DNA of 64,000 nucleotides. Source: Triparma columacea. Taxonomy: Eukaryota > Sar > Bolidophyceae > Parmales > Triparmaceae. Positions 53,215-63,916 of the stretch are shown here, piece by piece. The position numbers and the translations under genes were made by a program. How positions within the stretch are numbered: the stretch's first letter is position 1; each line of letters starts with the position of its first letter. The notes beneath the pieces were generated by a model that was not told where the DNA came from, made no database searches, and saw nothing but the letters and a program-made list of their open reading frames with translations. The DNA lies in assembly GCA_030267965.1 (NCBI GenBank), contig BRYA01000148.1:1-64000 (forward strand), written 5' to 3'.

Positions 53215-54048
53215 ATGTCATCAGTCCTATCAATGCGTGGTATATCATCCCGTGAGGGTGGTGCAAAGTCCGTATTATCCCTCGGTTTAACAGAAGGTAC
53301 AGGGAAGGTTGAGGGTGTTAAGATCGATATGGATAACGTACATAATTGTAGCTTGTACGAACTTAGACAGGTTAGTTTTTAAGGATGGATTGTTTTTTGG
53401 GAGATACGGGGAGAGGGGGGAGGGAGGGGGAGGGGGATAGAGGAGAGAGGATTGGGTTTTATTTCAAGTTTCCGACTCTTGTTCGCGGTTTGAGTTTTCT
53501 AAATACTGACTCCATCACTTGCATATTCTGATATCTTCCTCCCGCCCCGCCCCCTCACCCTTAATATCTCCGTCGGTTCTTAGTCCCTGATGAAGAGAGG
53601 TCACTTCCTTGAGGATTACAAGGGTCCGATAACGTTTGAGATTCTCTTATCCAAGATGGTATCATGTCTCCAGGATGATCTCGCCGCTGAGACCACCGCC
53701 AAGCTCGCCGTCTCTGAGAAGGAGAAGCTCGGCGACGTCAAGGATGATGGAACGGTAGAAACATTGTCTGAGAAACTTGCTAGGAAAAAGGCCGAGAGGA
53801 AAAGGGAGGCTGAGGAAAGGAGCAGGATTAGGCAGGAGGAGAGGGGTTACTTTAAGGAGAAGGAGAAGCTTAATGTAGAGGCTGTGGAAAAGAAGAGGGA
53901 GAAAATGGAGGAGAGGAAAATTATTGGAGAGGTTGAGGGGGGGGAGAAGGAGGAACAGACGGAACAGACGGAAGAGGAGGGGGATGGGAAGACGAAAGAC
54001 CCTTTCGGACTCAAGTTCAGGAGCAAGATCGGTGGGTGCTACTCTTAG
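53215..54048 (+). CDS. Small coiled-coil protein of unknown function
   Basis: Two exons, 53215-53370 and 53584-54048 (phase 0, donor GTTAGT), 206 residues. The segment SLYELRQSLMKRGHFLEDYKG forms the conserved core across the splice junction. A long charged helix (LARKKAERKREAEERSRIRQEE) and a C-terminal DPFGLKFRSKIGG motif follow. I do not recognise the family; a cytoskeletal or ciliary adaptor is only a guess from composition. Confidence 0.65.
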
Positions 54049-54239
54049 AATAGGGATAGGAGTAGTAATAATCAGAACTTCTTCTTATAGAAAACCTCCT
54101 TTTCTTAACTCATCCCCCGTTCATGCTTGCTCATGCTCAGTTTGCCATTCCGGCTTGCTGGCATCCTCTCCCCCCCTCCCTCTCCCCTCCTTCCTTTTCC
54201 CCCTCGAAAAAAATGTAGTCCGTTTCTTCTCTCTCCCCT

Positions 54240-55082
54240 TTAGATCCACCACGGCTTAAGGTCAGTCCTAAAGTCAGTTTCGGTCCACGGTGTGTAAGTG
54301 ATAACATCCGAGTCGGAGACGGCCACGTGGGCGAGTGCCAGACTTAGGGGGGCGGGACCGCGGACGACCTTGCCGGTGGAGTCGTACTGGGAACCGTGGC
54401 AGGGGCACATGAACTTGTTCGCGGAGGCTACCCATGGGACCACACAACCAAGGTGAGTGCAGACGGCGTTCAGACCGTACTGGTGGGGGGAGGGGGGAGG
54501 AGGGGGGGGGGGGGGTTAGGTTAGGGGTGCATTGTTGTAGTTGTTGATTCCCAGTATGGTTGTTTGGCAGCCACTTCCAGATTGCTGGTGGCGCGTCGCT
54601 GAAATGCAAGTCGCACATCCACACTCAACCATCCATGCGGTATGGTATCATGATCGAAATAAAAGTCCCCCCCCGCGCTTGTTGCTCGTTTTCCCTTTCC
54701 CTCCCCCCCCCCTCTCAGCACGCCAACTTACATTCTCGATAGACTTATCCTCCTTGACGATAAGGTAAGTCGCGTCCCCCTTGAGTCCCTGGGTGAGGCT
54801 GTGGTCCCCCGGTGGGTGAGACGCCAGCCATCCCGTCTTGGTAACGTCGTTACCCAGGGCGTCCTTAGCTGAGACGCCTCCTCCTCCACCGCCGGCTGAG
54901 GGGGGGTAGAAGAAGGCGACGAAGGGACCACCGAGACCGGCGATTGTGGCGCCGGCGGAGGATACTAGGATGAGGTTCATGAGGTTGCGACGCTCCATGT
55001 CGGGGACGAAGGCATCTGCCTCGGCAGTGAGGGATGTGGTGGATGGGGTGGAGATGGGTGATGAACGGGGTGTGATAAAGGA
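54240..55082 (-). CDS. petC: Cytochrome b6f Rieske iron-sulfur protein (PetC), 5' exon missing
   Basis: Two exons are clear: 55082-54732 and 54479-54240 (phase 0), about 196 residues. The Rieske cluster motifs CTHLGC and CPCHGSQYD are intact. The hydrophobic thylakoid anchor ([22 protein letters not shown]) follows ERRNLMN. Just before it is ADAFVPDM, the plastid cleavage site typical of complex-plastid PetC. Upstream of 55082 an acceptor (TTTAG) follows an in-frame stop, so the signal-peptide exon with the true ATG must lie further upstream; I could not identify it confidently. The protein carries electrons from plastoquinol to cytochrome f. Confidence 0.93.
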
Positions 55083-55390
55083 CTAAATAGGGTGTATTTT
55101 AGGGGTATTGAGGGTATGGTGAGGTGTGTGTTAGTATGATTGTGAGTGTGATGGTATTAAAAGTGTTTTAGCGTAGATATTAGTCCCAAATTAGTCCCAA
55201 ATTAGTCAAAGGTTTGAGGTCAATGTGGTCGAAAAGGTGTTGTTCTCTCCATTTATTTTTCTTATTTACAGCCATAATGACTATTGATGCTGTGTACACG
55301 ATGACTATGTGAATTCGTACGCATGTGTATGTATATAAAGGAATATAACAGGTTTTAAGGTTGAAATGGAGAGGTATCGATGTCGGACCG
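55083..55390. other. Intergenic/5' region of petC
   Basis: Should contain the missing first exon and promoter of petC and the promoter of the small plus-strand ORF. A 12-bp direct repeat (ATTAGTCCCAAA) occurs at about 55180-55203. No convincing signal-peptide exon is visible. Confidence 0.45.
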
Positions 55391-55660
55391 ATGGGTGTAG
55401 CTTGTTATGTCATTTATATCCCCCTAACTATCTATCAGTGTACATACTATATTTTAGAATCACTTACTCTTGGTGTAAAACCTGAAGCCGTAGCTAAAAG
55501 TAGACAAAGTATAGAACAGCGCATAATACAGAGAACAATGCGCTGCCGTGGCGAACCAAAAATCGCAAAAAAAGAAAAGAAGGCTCGTCTGGTGGGAAGC
55601 GAGTGTGCTACGAAGGAATTTGTTGCCATTTCCAGGAGAAAACCCGATGTTGAGGAGTAA
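55391..55660 (+). CDS. Small hypothetical protein with one membrane segment
   Basis: 89 residues from the ATG at 55391 (upstream in-frame TTG ignored). A hydrophobic N-terminus (MGVACYVIYIPLTIYQCTYYIL) precedes a basic tail (KKEKKARLVGS). Amino-acid composition looks coding, but there is no recognised family and no other support. Confidence 0.35.
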   Translation: MGVACYVIYIPLTIYQCTYYILESLTLGVKPEAVAKSRQSIEQRIIQRTMRCRGEPKIAKKEKKARLVGSECATKEFVAISRRKPDVEE

Positions 55661-55745
55661 TGAAATTGGCGAAGGCCTTTTGCAAATTAACGCAGTGCGG
55701 TTTATCACAAACCAAAAAATTACCAAAAAAGAACATTCTCCCCTC

Positions 55746-56808
55746 TCAAATTACGCTTTCCGAGTCCGTTTCCTTCATCTCTACCTCTCCCTCCTTCTCT
55801 CTCACCTCCCAATCAAGTTCTTCCTTAACAATAACCTTCTTCCCGCACATAAGTCCCGCTCCCTGATCGTTAATCCTCTCCGTAATCCCCGCTGCCACCA
55901 CGCTACTAACCGTACCCGCAACCATGCACGCCGCCAGTCCCAGCCTCCCGTCCGTACCCTGATAAACGCCCTCGTAAGAACCGACGTAACTGTAGAGGAC
56001 ACCACTACCTAATGTACCCAGGAGCCTACCGGCCGCATTCGACATGTAGTAGAAACCTTGGGAAGGTGAGGGAGGGAGGGTTGAGTTTTGTGGGGGTTAG
56101 AGTGTATTATCTTCGCGTGCCAACGGCGTGGAGTATCAAGTACGGAAGGTCCCTAAGTTTTGTGTTTCCGATTGCACCTAACATAGAATCCTCTCCCTCG
56201 CCCCCCACCATTCTCCCCCGTTCAGTTATTCTGTCTCGTTGCACGAGCCCAAGTCTCACCTACGGACACTGCGACCTTCTCCCTCTTCGCGTACTTGACG
56301 ACAAGGTAGCTATGTATGGATGAGTTGACTGCGAATATAACAGCGAACGTAACCACGATCGTAATTAACCACGCAATCATACCACCCCTGTCGTAATCAG
56401 TGAAGCTGGGAGCAACGTAAAGGGCAATCGAAAATACTAGGGTTGGGAAAATGTTCACGGTTCCCCAGAGGACTTCGGTGAGCTGCGACACACGGTGAGG
56501 GAAGCGAGGGAAGCGAAAAATCCATCACCCAAGAAAACAAAGAGTAAGGTTGGGAAACGGAGATTTTAAACCGCCCTTCAATCAAAACCCCCCTCTTCCC
56601 CGCGCTCTCACCTTGTTGGGGGGTGTCTGGTTAAGCGGCCCTGTAACTAGCTGTGGTGTCCACGACTGAACCTGGCCGTATAGGATAATGTACGCCCCCA
56701 AGATCGCGCCTACGAGGATGCGTGAGAAACCTAGTCCTCCGCATCCTGGGAGAACGGGAGGGGGGTATAAGGTTATGGTGTGAGTGGAAAAGCTTCGTCT
56801 TCTCTATG

Positions 56809-56848
<40 letters not shown>

Positions 56849-58073
56849 CCTCTCTCTCTCTATCTCTCCCTCTCTATCTCTCCCCCCCCCCTACACACAC
56901 CCACAAAAAACAAACAAACGCTCACCTCCTCCAACGTTCTGATTAACGCACATCCCCCCCTCACACATTGCCCCCGGCGTGCACTGGTCCACGTTGCTGC
57001 ACGTGAAGCCTGCCCCCAGCTCGTCGCAGCGTGGGCTACGGAGGTAAAACGGCAAAGGTACCTCGAACCAGAAATCCCGGCTAGCGAAAAGGAATAACCT
57101 AGCGAGGCTGAGGTAGTTTAGGTTCCTGTTATCGAGCTTGAAGATCTCCGAGAAGTTTGCGTTTGACTTCTTTGCCGTACCTAGAGACTTTTCCAGCCCA
57201 AATATAGCGAACGGTAGAGCTGCGATTATCAGGAACATCATTACACCAAGAGCTAGGTAGTAGTTAACCTGAACAAGCGCGCTACCTAGGAAGTAACCCA
57301 CGCCCTTGAGTGAGTTCTTCATCCCCGTTAGCACGCTTACGAGTTTGAAAAGCCTCGTCCTCTGACCTTCCTTAGTGACGAGTTTAGTGACGGTTTTACC
57401 ACCGAGCTTTGTCAAGTCCTTGGCGATACCACCGAACATTGATGCGAAGGTTACGTAAATTATCGCCTTGCTTTTCTCCCAATTCTCGTCCCATGCAAAC
57501 AACAGACCGTACGAGAAAAGCTGTAAGCAAAGTCCTGTAATAAGTGTGCTTTTAATACCCCACCTCGCCCCCGCAACGCCAGCCCCTAGGTTAGTGAAAA
57601 CTCCGGCGAGCTCGTAGAGAGTGAAGGTTATTGCTACCTCCATTGCGGAGAATGATTGGGAGTATGCGAAGAGGAGGATTATCATACGGATCGCACCGTC
57701 GGTTATGGTGAAGAGGAGGTAGCAGATTGTTATTATGTAGAATGGTTTTCTAGGGGTTTTTTGGGGGGGGGGAGGGAGGGAGGGAGGGTTAGGAGGGGGA
57801 TGAGATAAAAAGATTCGTCGAGTTCGTCCATCGCTCGCTCGTTTCGTCACTTGGTCCTTCCTTCCTACGCACTCACAGCGATGGGTCCTTCTCTTCCTCT
57901 CCAGCATTGTTGTCTCCACTACTATTGTTGTCTCCACCACTACTGTTGTCTCCACTGTGAATGACGATTGTGTATTTAGCATCATCTGCTACCTCCTCGC
58001 TCTCCTTCCCTACGGTGGTTTGAAGTGATTTGTCTATCCCTACGGTAGAAGAGGCATCTTTGAGAAGGGCCAT
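55746..58073 (-). CDS. arsJ: ArsJ-type MFS organoarsenical efflux permease
   Basis: Five exons: 58073-57877, 57749-56926, 56745-56612, 56482-56260, 56056-55746; 562 residues. The MFS core matches ArsJ: DGAIRMIILLFAYS, LYELAGVFTNLGAGVAGARWGI, GGIAKDLTKLGGKTVTKLV, LTGMKNSLKGVGYFLGS, RDFWFEVPLPFYL, and FYYMSNAAGRLLGTLGSGVLY. Bacterial ArsJ exports 1-arseno-3-phosphoglycerate, made when GAPDH uses arsenate in place of phosphate, giving arsenate resistance. The neighbouring divergent gene is a GAPDH of the matching type. Extras relative to the bacterial form: a 65-residue hydrophilic N-terminus and a Cys-rich insert (CDELGAGFTCSNVDQCTPG.., eight Cys) in one loop. The introns show it is an established eukaryotic gene. 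Confidence 0.85.
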
Positions 58074-58487
58074 GACGATGGTGATTTGTAAGGTTCTAAA
58101 AAGGCTTGAGGGAGATAATTAGGAGTAGGAAGTTGATGGTATTGATTTGAATGGGAGGTGAATGACAGGATTGGTGTGATATGTTGACCAAATCGGCTAT
58201 TTGTGTGCAAATTGTAGGGATTCCTTTTGTGAATCTGACCACCATTCTCAGAGGCTGATCCCTTGTCATTTCCTTCTTCTTCTCTTTACCATAACCAAAG
58301 TCCATTGTTAAGGTGTGTTTAACGTTATTCTCGTCCAATTAACTACCATATCATCGGCTTGTTGGCTTCAACTTGCGAATATAGACTTATTTATTGGATC
58401 TTTGGAATCTGGCGACTATCTCGTTCCTCTCCTCACCCTTCCTCACCCCTCCTCTCCCCTCCTCACCCAACCCTCACAGATAACAAA
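58074..58487. promoter_or_regulatory. Bidirectional promoter region of arsJ and GAPDH genes
   Basis: 414 bp between divergent start codons. The right third is a C/T-rich tract (58425-58480) directly before the GAPDH ATG. No arsenic-responsive element is known to me in such algae, so none is called. Confidence 0.45.
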
Positions 58488-59680
58488 ATGTCAACTGAAA
58501 TATGCGTTAACGGCCTCGGCCGCATTGGTCGTCTCCTAATTCGCTGCCTCCATTCAGACCCCACAATAAAAATATCCCACCTCAACGACGTCTGCTCCAT
58601 CGAGTCCGCAGCCTACCTCCTCCAATACGACACCGTCCACGGCACATGGGACAAGAAGGTCGCAATCGAAGGCGATAACATCGTCATCGACGGAGTCCCG
58701 ATACCATTCACTTCCAACCCTGATCCTGCAACCCTGACCATGTCAACAAAGATTTCAATGGTAGCCGATTGCACGGGGAAATTCCTAAAGGTAGCAGGGC
58801 TCAAGGTGAGAGCATCGCGCGTAAAATTCACAAGCAGCTCCTAGAAATTGGGAATGTTGCATGTCGCCTTGGCGTAACATTGGTTTCAGATCGCTCAAAG
58901 AATCTGTATCTAACCTCCAAATGCATACATCTTTCTCCCCATTCACCCTTTGCCTCGTCGTAGTCTGCCTACCTCGAGAACCCCAACTACGGTCACATCA
59001 AGAAGGTAATCGTCAGTGCTCCCGTCAAGGAGGCTGAGGCTCTCAACGTCGTCATAGGTTGCAACGAACACAAGCTCACTGACGAAATTCAGATAATCAC
59101 AAACGCCTCCTGCACGACCAACTGCATCGGCCCGGTCGTTAAGGTAATAATGTCCTCCTTCGGCATCAAGCACGGGTGCATAACCACATGCCACAACGTA
59201 ACCGGCACCCAAACCCTAGTCGACATGCCCAACACTAAGAAGTCGGACCTCAGGAGGGCTAGGAGCGGCATGTGCAACCTCTGCCCCACGAGCACCGGGA
59301 GCGCTACGGCGATAACCGAAGTGTACCCTGAGCTCAAGGGTAAGATGAACGGACTGGCCATACGAGTGCCCCTACTTAACGCATCGATTACCGACTGCGT
59401 TTTCGAAGTCGAACGTCCCGTCACGCGGGAGGAGGTCAACAAGGCTCTCTCGGACGCCGCTTCCGGGGAGCTCAAGGGTATCCTCGGGTTCTCCACGGAA
59501 CCCCTCGTCAGCACTGACTACGTTAACGATGAGAGGAGCAGTATTGTCGACGCGCTAAGCACGATGGTCATCGACGGTACTATGGTTAAGATTTACGCGT
59601 GGTACGATAACGAGTATGGGTATAGTAAGAGGATGGCGGAGCTTGTCAGCATGGTAGCGGAGAAATTCGTGAGGAAGTAA
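58488..59680 (+). CDS. ArsJ-associated-type glyceraldehyde-3-phosphate dehydrogenase
   Basis: Two exons, 58488-58805 and 58964-59680 (phase 0), 344 residues. NAD-binding NGLGRIGR, catalytic SCTTNC, catalytic His in [12 protein letters not shown], and WYDNEYGYS are intact. The segments [38 protein letters not shown] and [19 protein letters not shown] (given here in part) are the style seen in GAPDHs encoded beside arsJ in bacteria rather than glycolytic GapC. No transit peptide is visible, so a cytosolic location is likely. With arsenate it should form 1-arseno-3-phosphoglycerate for export by the divergent neighbour. Assignment to this subfamily rests on recalled family features. Confidence 0.9.
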
Positions 59681-59847
59681 GGGGGAGGAGAAGGGGTTTA
59701 ATTTTAAGACAAGGGTTAGGAAGTGCAAAGCAAACAAAACAGCGTGGGTTTGGTGGGGATTAAGGAGGGCGGGTGAGGGGGGGGAACCACTTATCAAATC
59801 CGAATCAAGGGTTCAAGTTCTGATAAAAAAGTCACAAGAAAACCAAA

Positions 59848-61786
59848 ATGAAAATTCTCAACCATCTTAGTCTAATACTACTTGTATTACCCTCACTACA
59901 AGCTTACAGAATTCCATTTACCTCACCAAGAGATCGTTTGCTAAATAAGGTGCGTGATTCGTTCAAAAACAAACACCCAAACATGACTCGATATGTTCCA
60001 CCCCTTCTTACACTCCTCTCTTACACTCCTCTTACACACATCCTACATCACATCCTACATCGTATCCTACATACCTCCAATATCGTTCCTAAATCCCTCC
60101 TACAAACCCTCTCTCTTATAATCTAACAGCCATACACTGATCCAGTACTTGTTGACCCAAATGCTGAGGATAAAGCCAAGGCGTCCCCACTGGAGATTAC
60201 CGCAGAAGGGTACCTGAGAACAGGAAGCATCAACAGGTGAGAAAAGGGAAGAAGGGGGGGTGTGGGGGGGGAGAGAGAAAGAGAGAGAAGAGGAGAGGAG
60301 AAGACAGCCTCGTGGAAGAGGCATGCGCATACGCCCAATTCCTCGTAACTCATCCTCACTCCCACACACACAACCAACAACAACACTAACACCACCAAAT
60401 TTCATAGGCTCGTCGCCAAATCCCCAGATTCCAACAATTACTACCTCGGAACAACCTCCACTTACCTCGACCTCGTTGACTCCAAGGTACGTGTCAAGAT
60501 GAATAAATTAATATACTACAACCCCCCCCCCCCCATCCAACACATCCTGCTTCCCCCCCACCCGCACCACACACGCAGACGTCCCCTACCCCCCCCCCAA
60601 CCCCTCCCCGTGCCTTCTTGATCCCCCCCCCCCGTGTTCCCTCCCTCCCCCGTTGGTTGTCCTCCTCTCTTATGCTACCATTAAATGAAGAAGAAGAAGA
60701 GGTGGACTCGACAGTGGACGATACTTACATCCCAATGAGGGACCTCTTCACGAACCCCCTAGTATCCTTTGCCTATGAGCGTGGTTGGCGTCAAGGTTTC
60801 GCAGCCGCCGGTTTCCCCGGTCCTGACGTCGAGTATAACATGGTAAAATCCTTCTTCGAACAGGGTCCCACTTCAGTGGTTGCCGACATGAGCTGCGGTA
60901 GCGGTCTTATGACGAGGAGGTTCGCTCTTGACGAGTCAGGTTACATAAACAGGTTGATAGCCTTTGATTTCTCAGACAGTATGCTCCGCGAGACCTCCAG
61001 GCGGTACCTCAAAAGCCTTCCCTCCGCCGAGGCGGACCCGGGCACCGTAACGAGGGTTGACCTGGTCAGGGCTGACGTGGGGAACATGCCGACGAGGACG
61101 GAGGGAATTGACGCGGTTCATGCGGGGGCGGCTATGCATTGCTGGCCTGATGTTGAAGGAGGACTTAAAGAGGTGAGCTGAGGGGGATAAATTCTGACGG
61201 GTGGGGGGGGGGGGGGGATATTGAGGGTTCGAAACCAACGCTGGAAAAATGCATATAAACTAACCCGGGCACGCAGATCCACAGGTCCCTCAAGCCAGGA
61301 GGTCGTTACTTTGCTAGCACATTCCTAGCCCCCTACTTCCGCAATGTCGCCGGCACCACGCCCGGCGACTTGAAGAGCCAGAGTTTCCAGCTCTTTGAGA
61401 GCGCCGAGGAGCTTAAGGCCATGGTTGAAGAGGCGGGGTTTGAGGAGGTGGAGGTAAACATCGAGGGGAAGGCGTGTGCTATCATCAAAGCGAGGAAGGC
61501 GGGGGGAGAGAGAGAGATGGAGTTGAAGGAGGAGGAGAAGGAGGAGGAAAAGGAGGAGAAGGAGAAGGAGGACGAGGAGGATAAGGGCGATGAGAAGGGT
61601 AAAAATATCACCAAGGCGAAGGGAAAGGCGAAGGAGAAAGCAACAAAGGCTAAGGGGAAAGCAAAGGGAAAGGCTAAGGGGAAAGCGAAGGGAAAAGGAA
61701 ACGAAAAGGATGTGGTGAACAAGGCTGACGCAGGGAAGACGACGCCATCCAGCCTCTCACCCCCAAACCCCCCCCCTTTCGAGTAA
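59848..61786 (+). CDS. Plastid SAM-dependent methyltransferase (At1g78140/At2g41040-like)
   Basis: Five exons by my reading: 59848-59949, 60130-60236, 60408-60486, 60702-61172, 61277-61786; 422 residues. The start of exon 4 is the least certain. Features: signal peptide (LSLILLVLPSLQA), a short plastid linker, a zinc-ribbon-less N-terminal region, then TNPLVSFAYERGWRQGFAAAGFPGPD, motif I ADMSCGSGLMTRRF, IAFDFSDSMLRE, GIDAVHAGAAMHCWPD and SLKPGGRYFASTF. These match the plastoglobule-associated plant methyltransferases, whose substrate is unknown. The C-terminal ~95 residues are an unusual Glu/Lys run followed by KAKGK repeats like a histone H1 tail. Confidence 0.85.
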
Positions 61787-61824
61787 TAAGGTTCTGTAGT
61801 GTTCTATTTGGAGCAAGGCCTTCT

Positions 61825-63844
61825 CTAGCTTACGTCCCCCTCCTGCTTTAATATCACGTCCCCCTCCTGCTTTAATATCATCTCCGGCCACTCCTCCATG
61901 ATGTTAACTACAAACTCCCCAAACAAGCTATTAGCCCAAGCAAACCAACTCCTCGTAAATACATTTGCGTCGTCCTTCCAGAAGCTCTCGTGCATGAAAC
62001 CCGTCCCCGCCGTCGCCTCCACCAGCATGTCCAAGCACTTCTTGACCTCCCCCCCATCCAAGCTAGTCATGCCCCTCACAATAACGCCCATAGGCCAAAT
62101 GTAACCATATCCAACGTGAGGACCGCCAACGCCCTCGCCGGCGGAACCGGAGAAGAAGAAGGGGTTGGTAGACCTGCTAAGGATGGCCTCCCTAGTGTTC
62201 AGGTAAATCTCGTCGTCTCTGTCCACGAAGCCAAGGTACGGCAGCGCCAGCAGGGAGGGAACGTTGGCGTCGTCCATGAATAATGAGTTACCGAAACCGT
62301 CAACCTCGTAAGCGAACACCCTCTTACCAGTAACACGGTGGGTGATCACGCCGTGGGCGTATATTCCGGACTCTATATCGTCCGCCAAGGTTTGCATCCT
62401 CCCCGCTAGTTCCCGCTGCTCGTCCTCGGTAACGTCAGGGTTGGGGGATAGGGTAGAGGTTATAAGATTAGAGACGTGACGGAGCTCGACGCAGGCCATG
62501 GCGTTGGCCGGGATCAAGAAAGGGTAGGTAACGGCGTCGTCTGAGGGACGGAACTGGCACTGTTTGAGAGGGGGTTTGGGAGAGGGGGGGAGGGGGGGAG
62601 GGGGGGGGGAGTTAGAAGAGAGGACGACGGAACAAGACACCATCTTCATCCCCACCCTATAACCCTACCCCCTCTACCACCACAACCCATCGCCATAAGC
62701 ATACACACCTTGCTCATCCCCGTCCTCGCGCAAGGCGCGCCCTTCCCTCCCTGCATTAGCGTGTCGGTCGCCGCCTCCGTGGTCCTCTGGAACTCGTAGT
62801 TAACCCTCCTCTCCCCCTCGTCCTCGTCCGTGCTCTGCTGCTGGTCGACCATCGTATCCACGGCGGCGGAAATGGCGCGGAGCCAGAGGGACTTTGAGGA
62901 AGGACCGGAAGGACCCTGGAAAAGATGGGTGGAACCGGAGGAGTGGACAAGACGGGAGAGCTTGAGGAAGGCGGCGAGACTGTCCAGCTCGTACTTGCCC
63001 TCGAAGGTGGAGTTGCTCATCTTGGGGATCCGAGAGTCAGATGCGTGCTGAAGGGGTTTGGAAGGGGAGGGAAGAGAGAGAGGGAGAGGCGAGGGGAGAA
63101 GCGATGGTTGGCTTGTGGAATGGTTGGTGTAAGTCCCCCCTCCCCGACCCCCCCTTTCCCCCTCACCTCACTAGCCTGGCTGGCGTCAAAGTTGAAGGCG
63201 TTTGCGTAGCTATCTATAAGGACGCTCCTACTCATCCTCATGACGAGGTTGGAAAGGAGGAGATCGAGGGAATCGTCCGACTTTATGAAGGGGAGGAAAG
63301 GGAGGACCTGGTTGCACGAGTCTCGCAGCCACATGGCGTCAATATCGCCCGTGATTATGAAGGTGTCAGAGGAGGAGTGGAAACCCACTGTGGTGTCAAG
63401 AGTGTTGGGGAACGTGTTCGAGAAGAGCTGAGAAGGGGGGGGGTGTTAGTGGAGCGCAGAGAGGCACCGGAGGGGGATAGGCTACCGCGAATGTCGGATA
63501 GATATGTAGTCAGGACGGCGTAGTTGTTTTTGGTCTAATGTGTGTGTGTGTGTGTGCTAGTTAACCCCAAACGGGGCAGAAGGTTGGAAGTTGTTGTCTT
63601 GTAAATTCCTCAGCCTCCATCCCCCGGAGCACCAACTTACTCTTCCGAGATCCTCGTCCTGGAACTGTTCAACAACAGATTGCAAATAGGTGTCAACGGA
63701 ATCAGAGTGAAAAGTTCGATTTTCATATGCTGGCCGACCATCCGGAACATCCACAGCGGTAGAGCCAAGGTATGATGTAGTCGTGGAGATGAGGAGGAGG
63801 AGGAGGAGGGAGGGGCGAGCGCGGGGAAGAGGGGAGAACCTCAT
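61825..63844 (-). CDS. Glycoside hydrolase family 125 (exo-alpha-1,6-mannosidase type)
   Basis: Four phase-0 exons: 63844-63641, 63427-63167, 63047-62709, 62559-61825; 512 residues. A signal peptide (SLLLLLLISTTTSYLGS) indicates the secretory pathway. GH125 landmarks: LFSNTFPNTLDTTV, TGDIDAMWLRDSCNQVLPF, FEGKYELDSLAAFLKL, YEVDGFGNSLFMDDANVPS, and GYGYIWPMGVIVRGMTS. The GDIxAMWLRDS Asp is expected to be the general acid, by analogy. Probable role: trimming of alpha-1,6-linked mannose on glycans. The stop is preceded by a perfect 24-bp duplication. Confidence 0.92.
61832..61879. repeat. Perfect 24-bp tandem duplication at the end of the GH125 gene
   Basis: Two exact 24-bp copies (61832-61855, 61856-61879) duplicate ILKQEGDV at the C-terminus. 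The reading frame and stop are kept. Confidence 0.9.
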
Positions 63845-63916
63845 CCTTGGAGCTTGGGCTTTTGTGCTTTTGTTCGATTTTGGATTTTAGATGGATAGAA
63901 TATTGAAGGGGGCAGG
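63845..63916. promoter_or_regulatory. 72-bp divergent start-to-start spacer
   Basis: Only 72 bp separate the GH125 ATG (-) and the next ATG (+), implying a very compact bidirectional promoter or overlap of 5' UTRs with the neighbouring coding region. Confidence 0.45.

Noticed and set aside
59790..59830. GGTTCAAGTTC at about 59808 resembling a tRNA T-loop/B box
   Set aside because: No matching acceptor stem, D-arm or anticodon arm could be folded around it.
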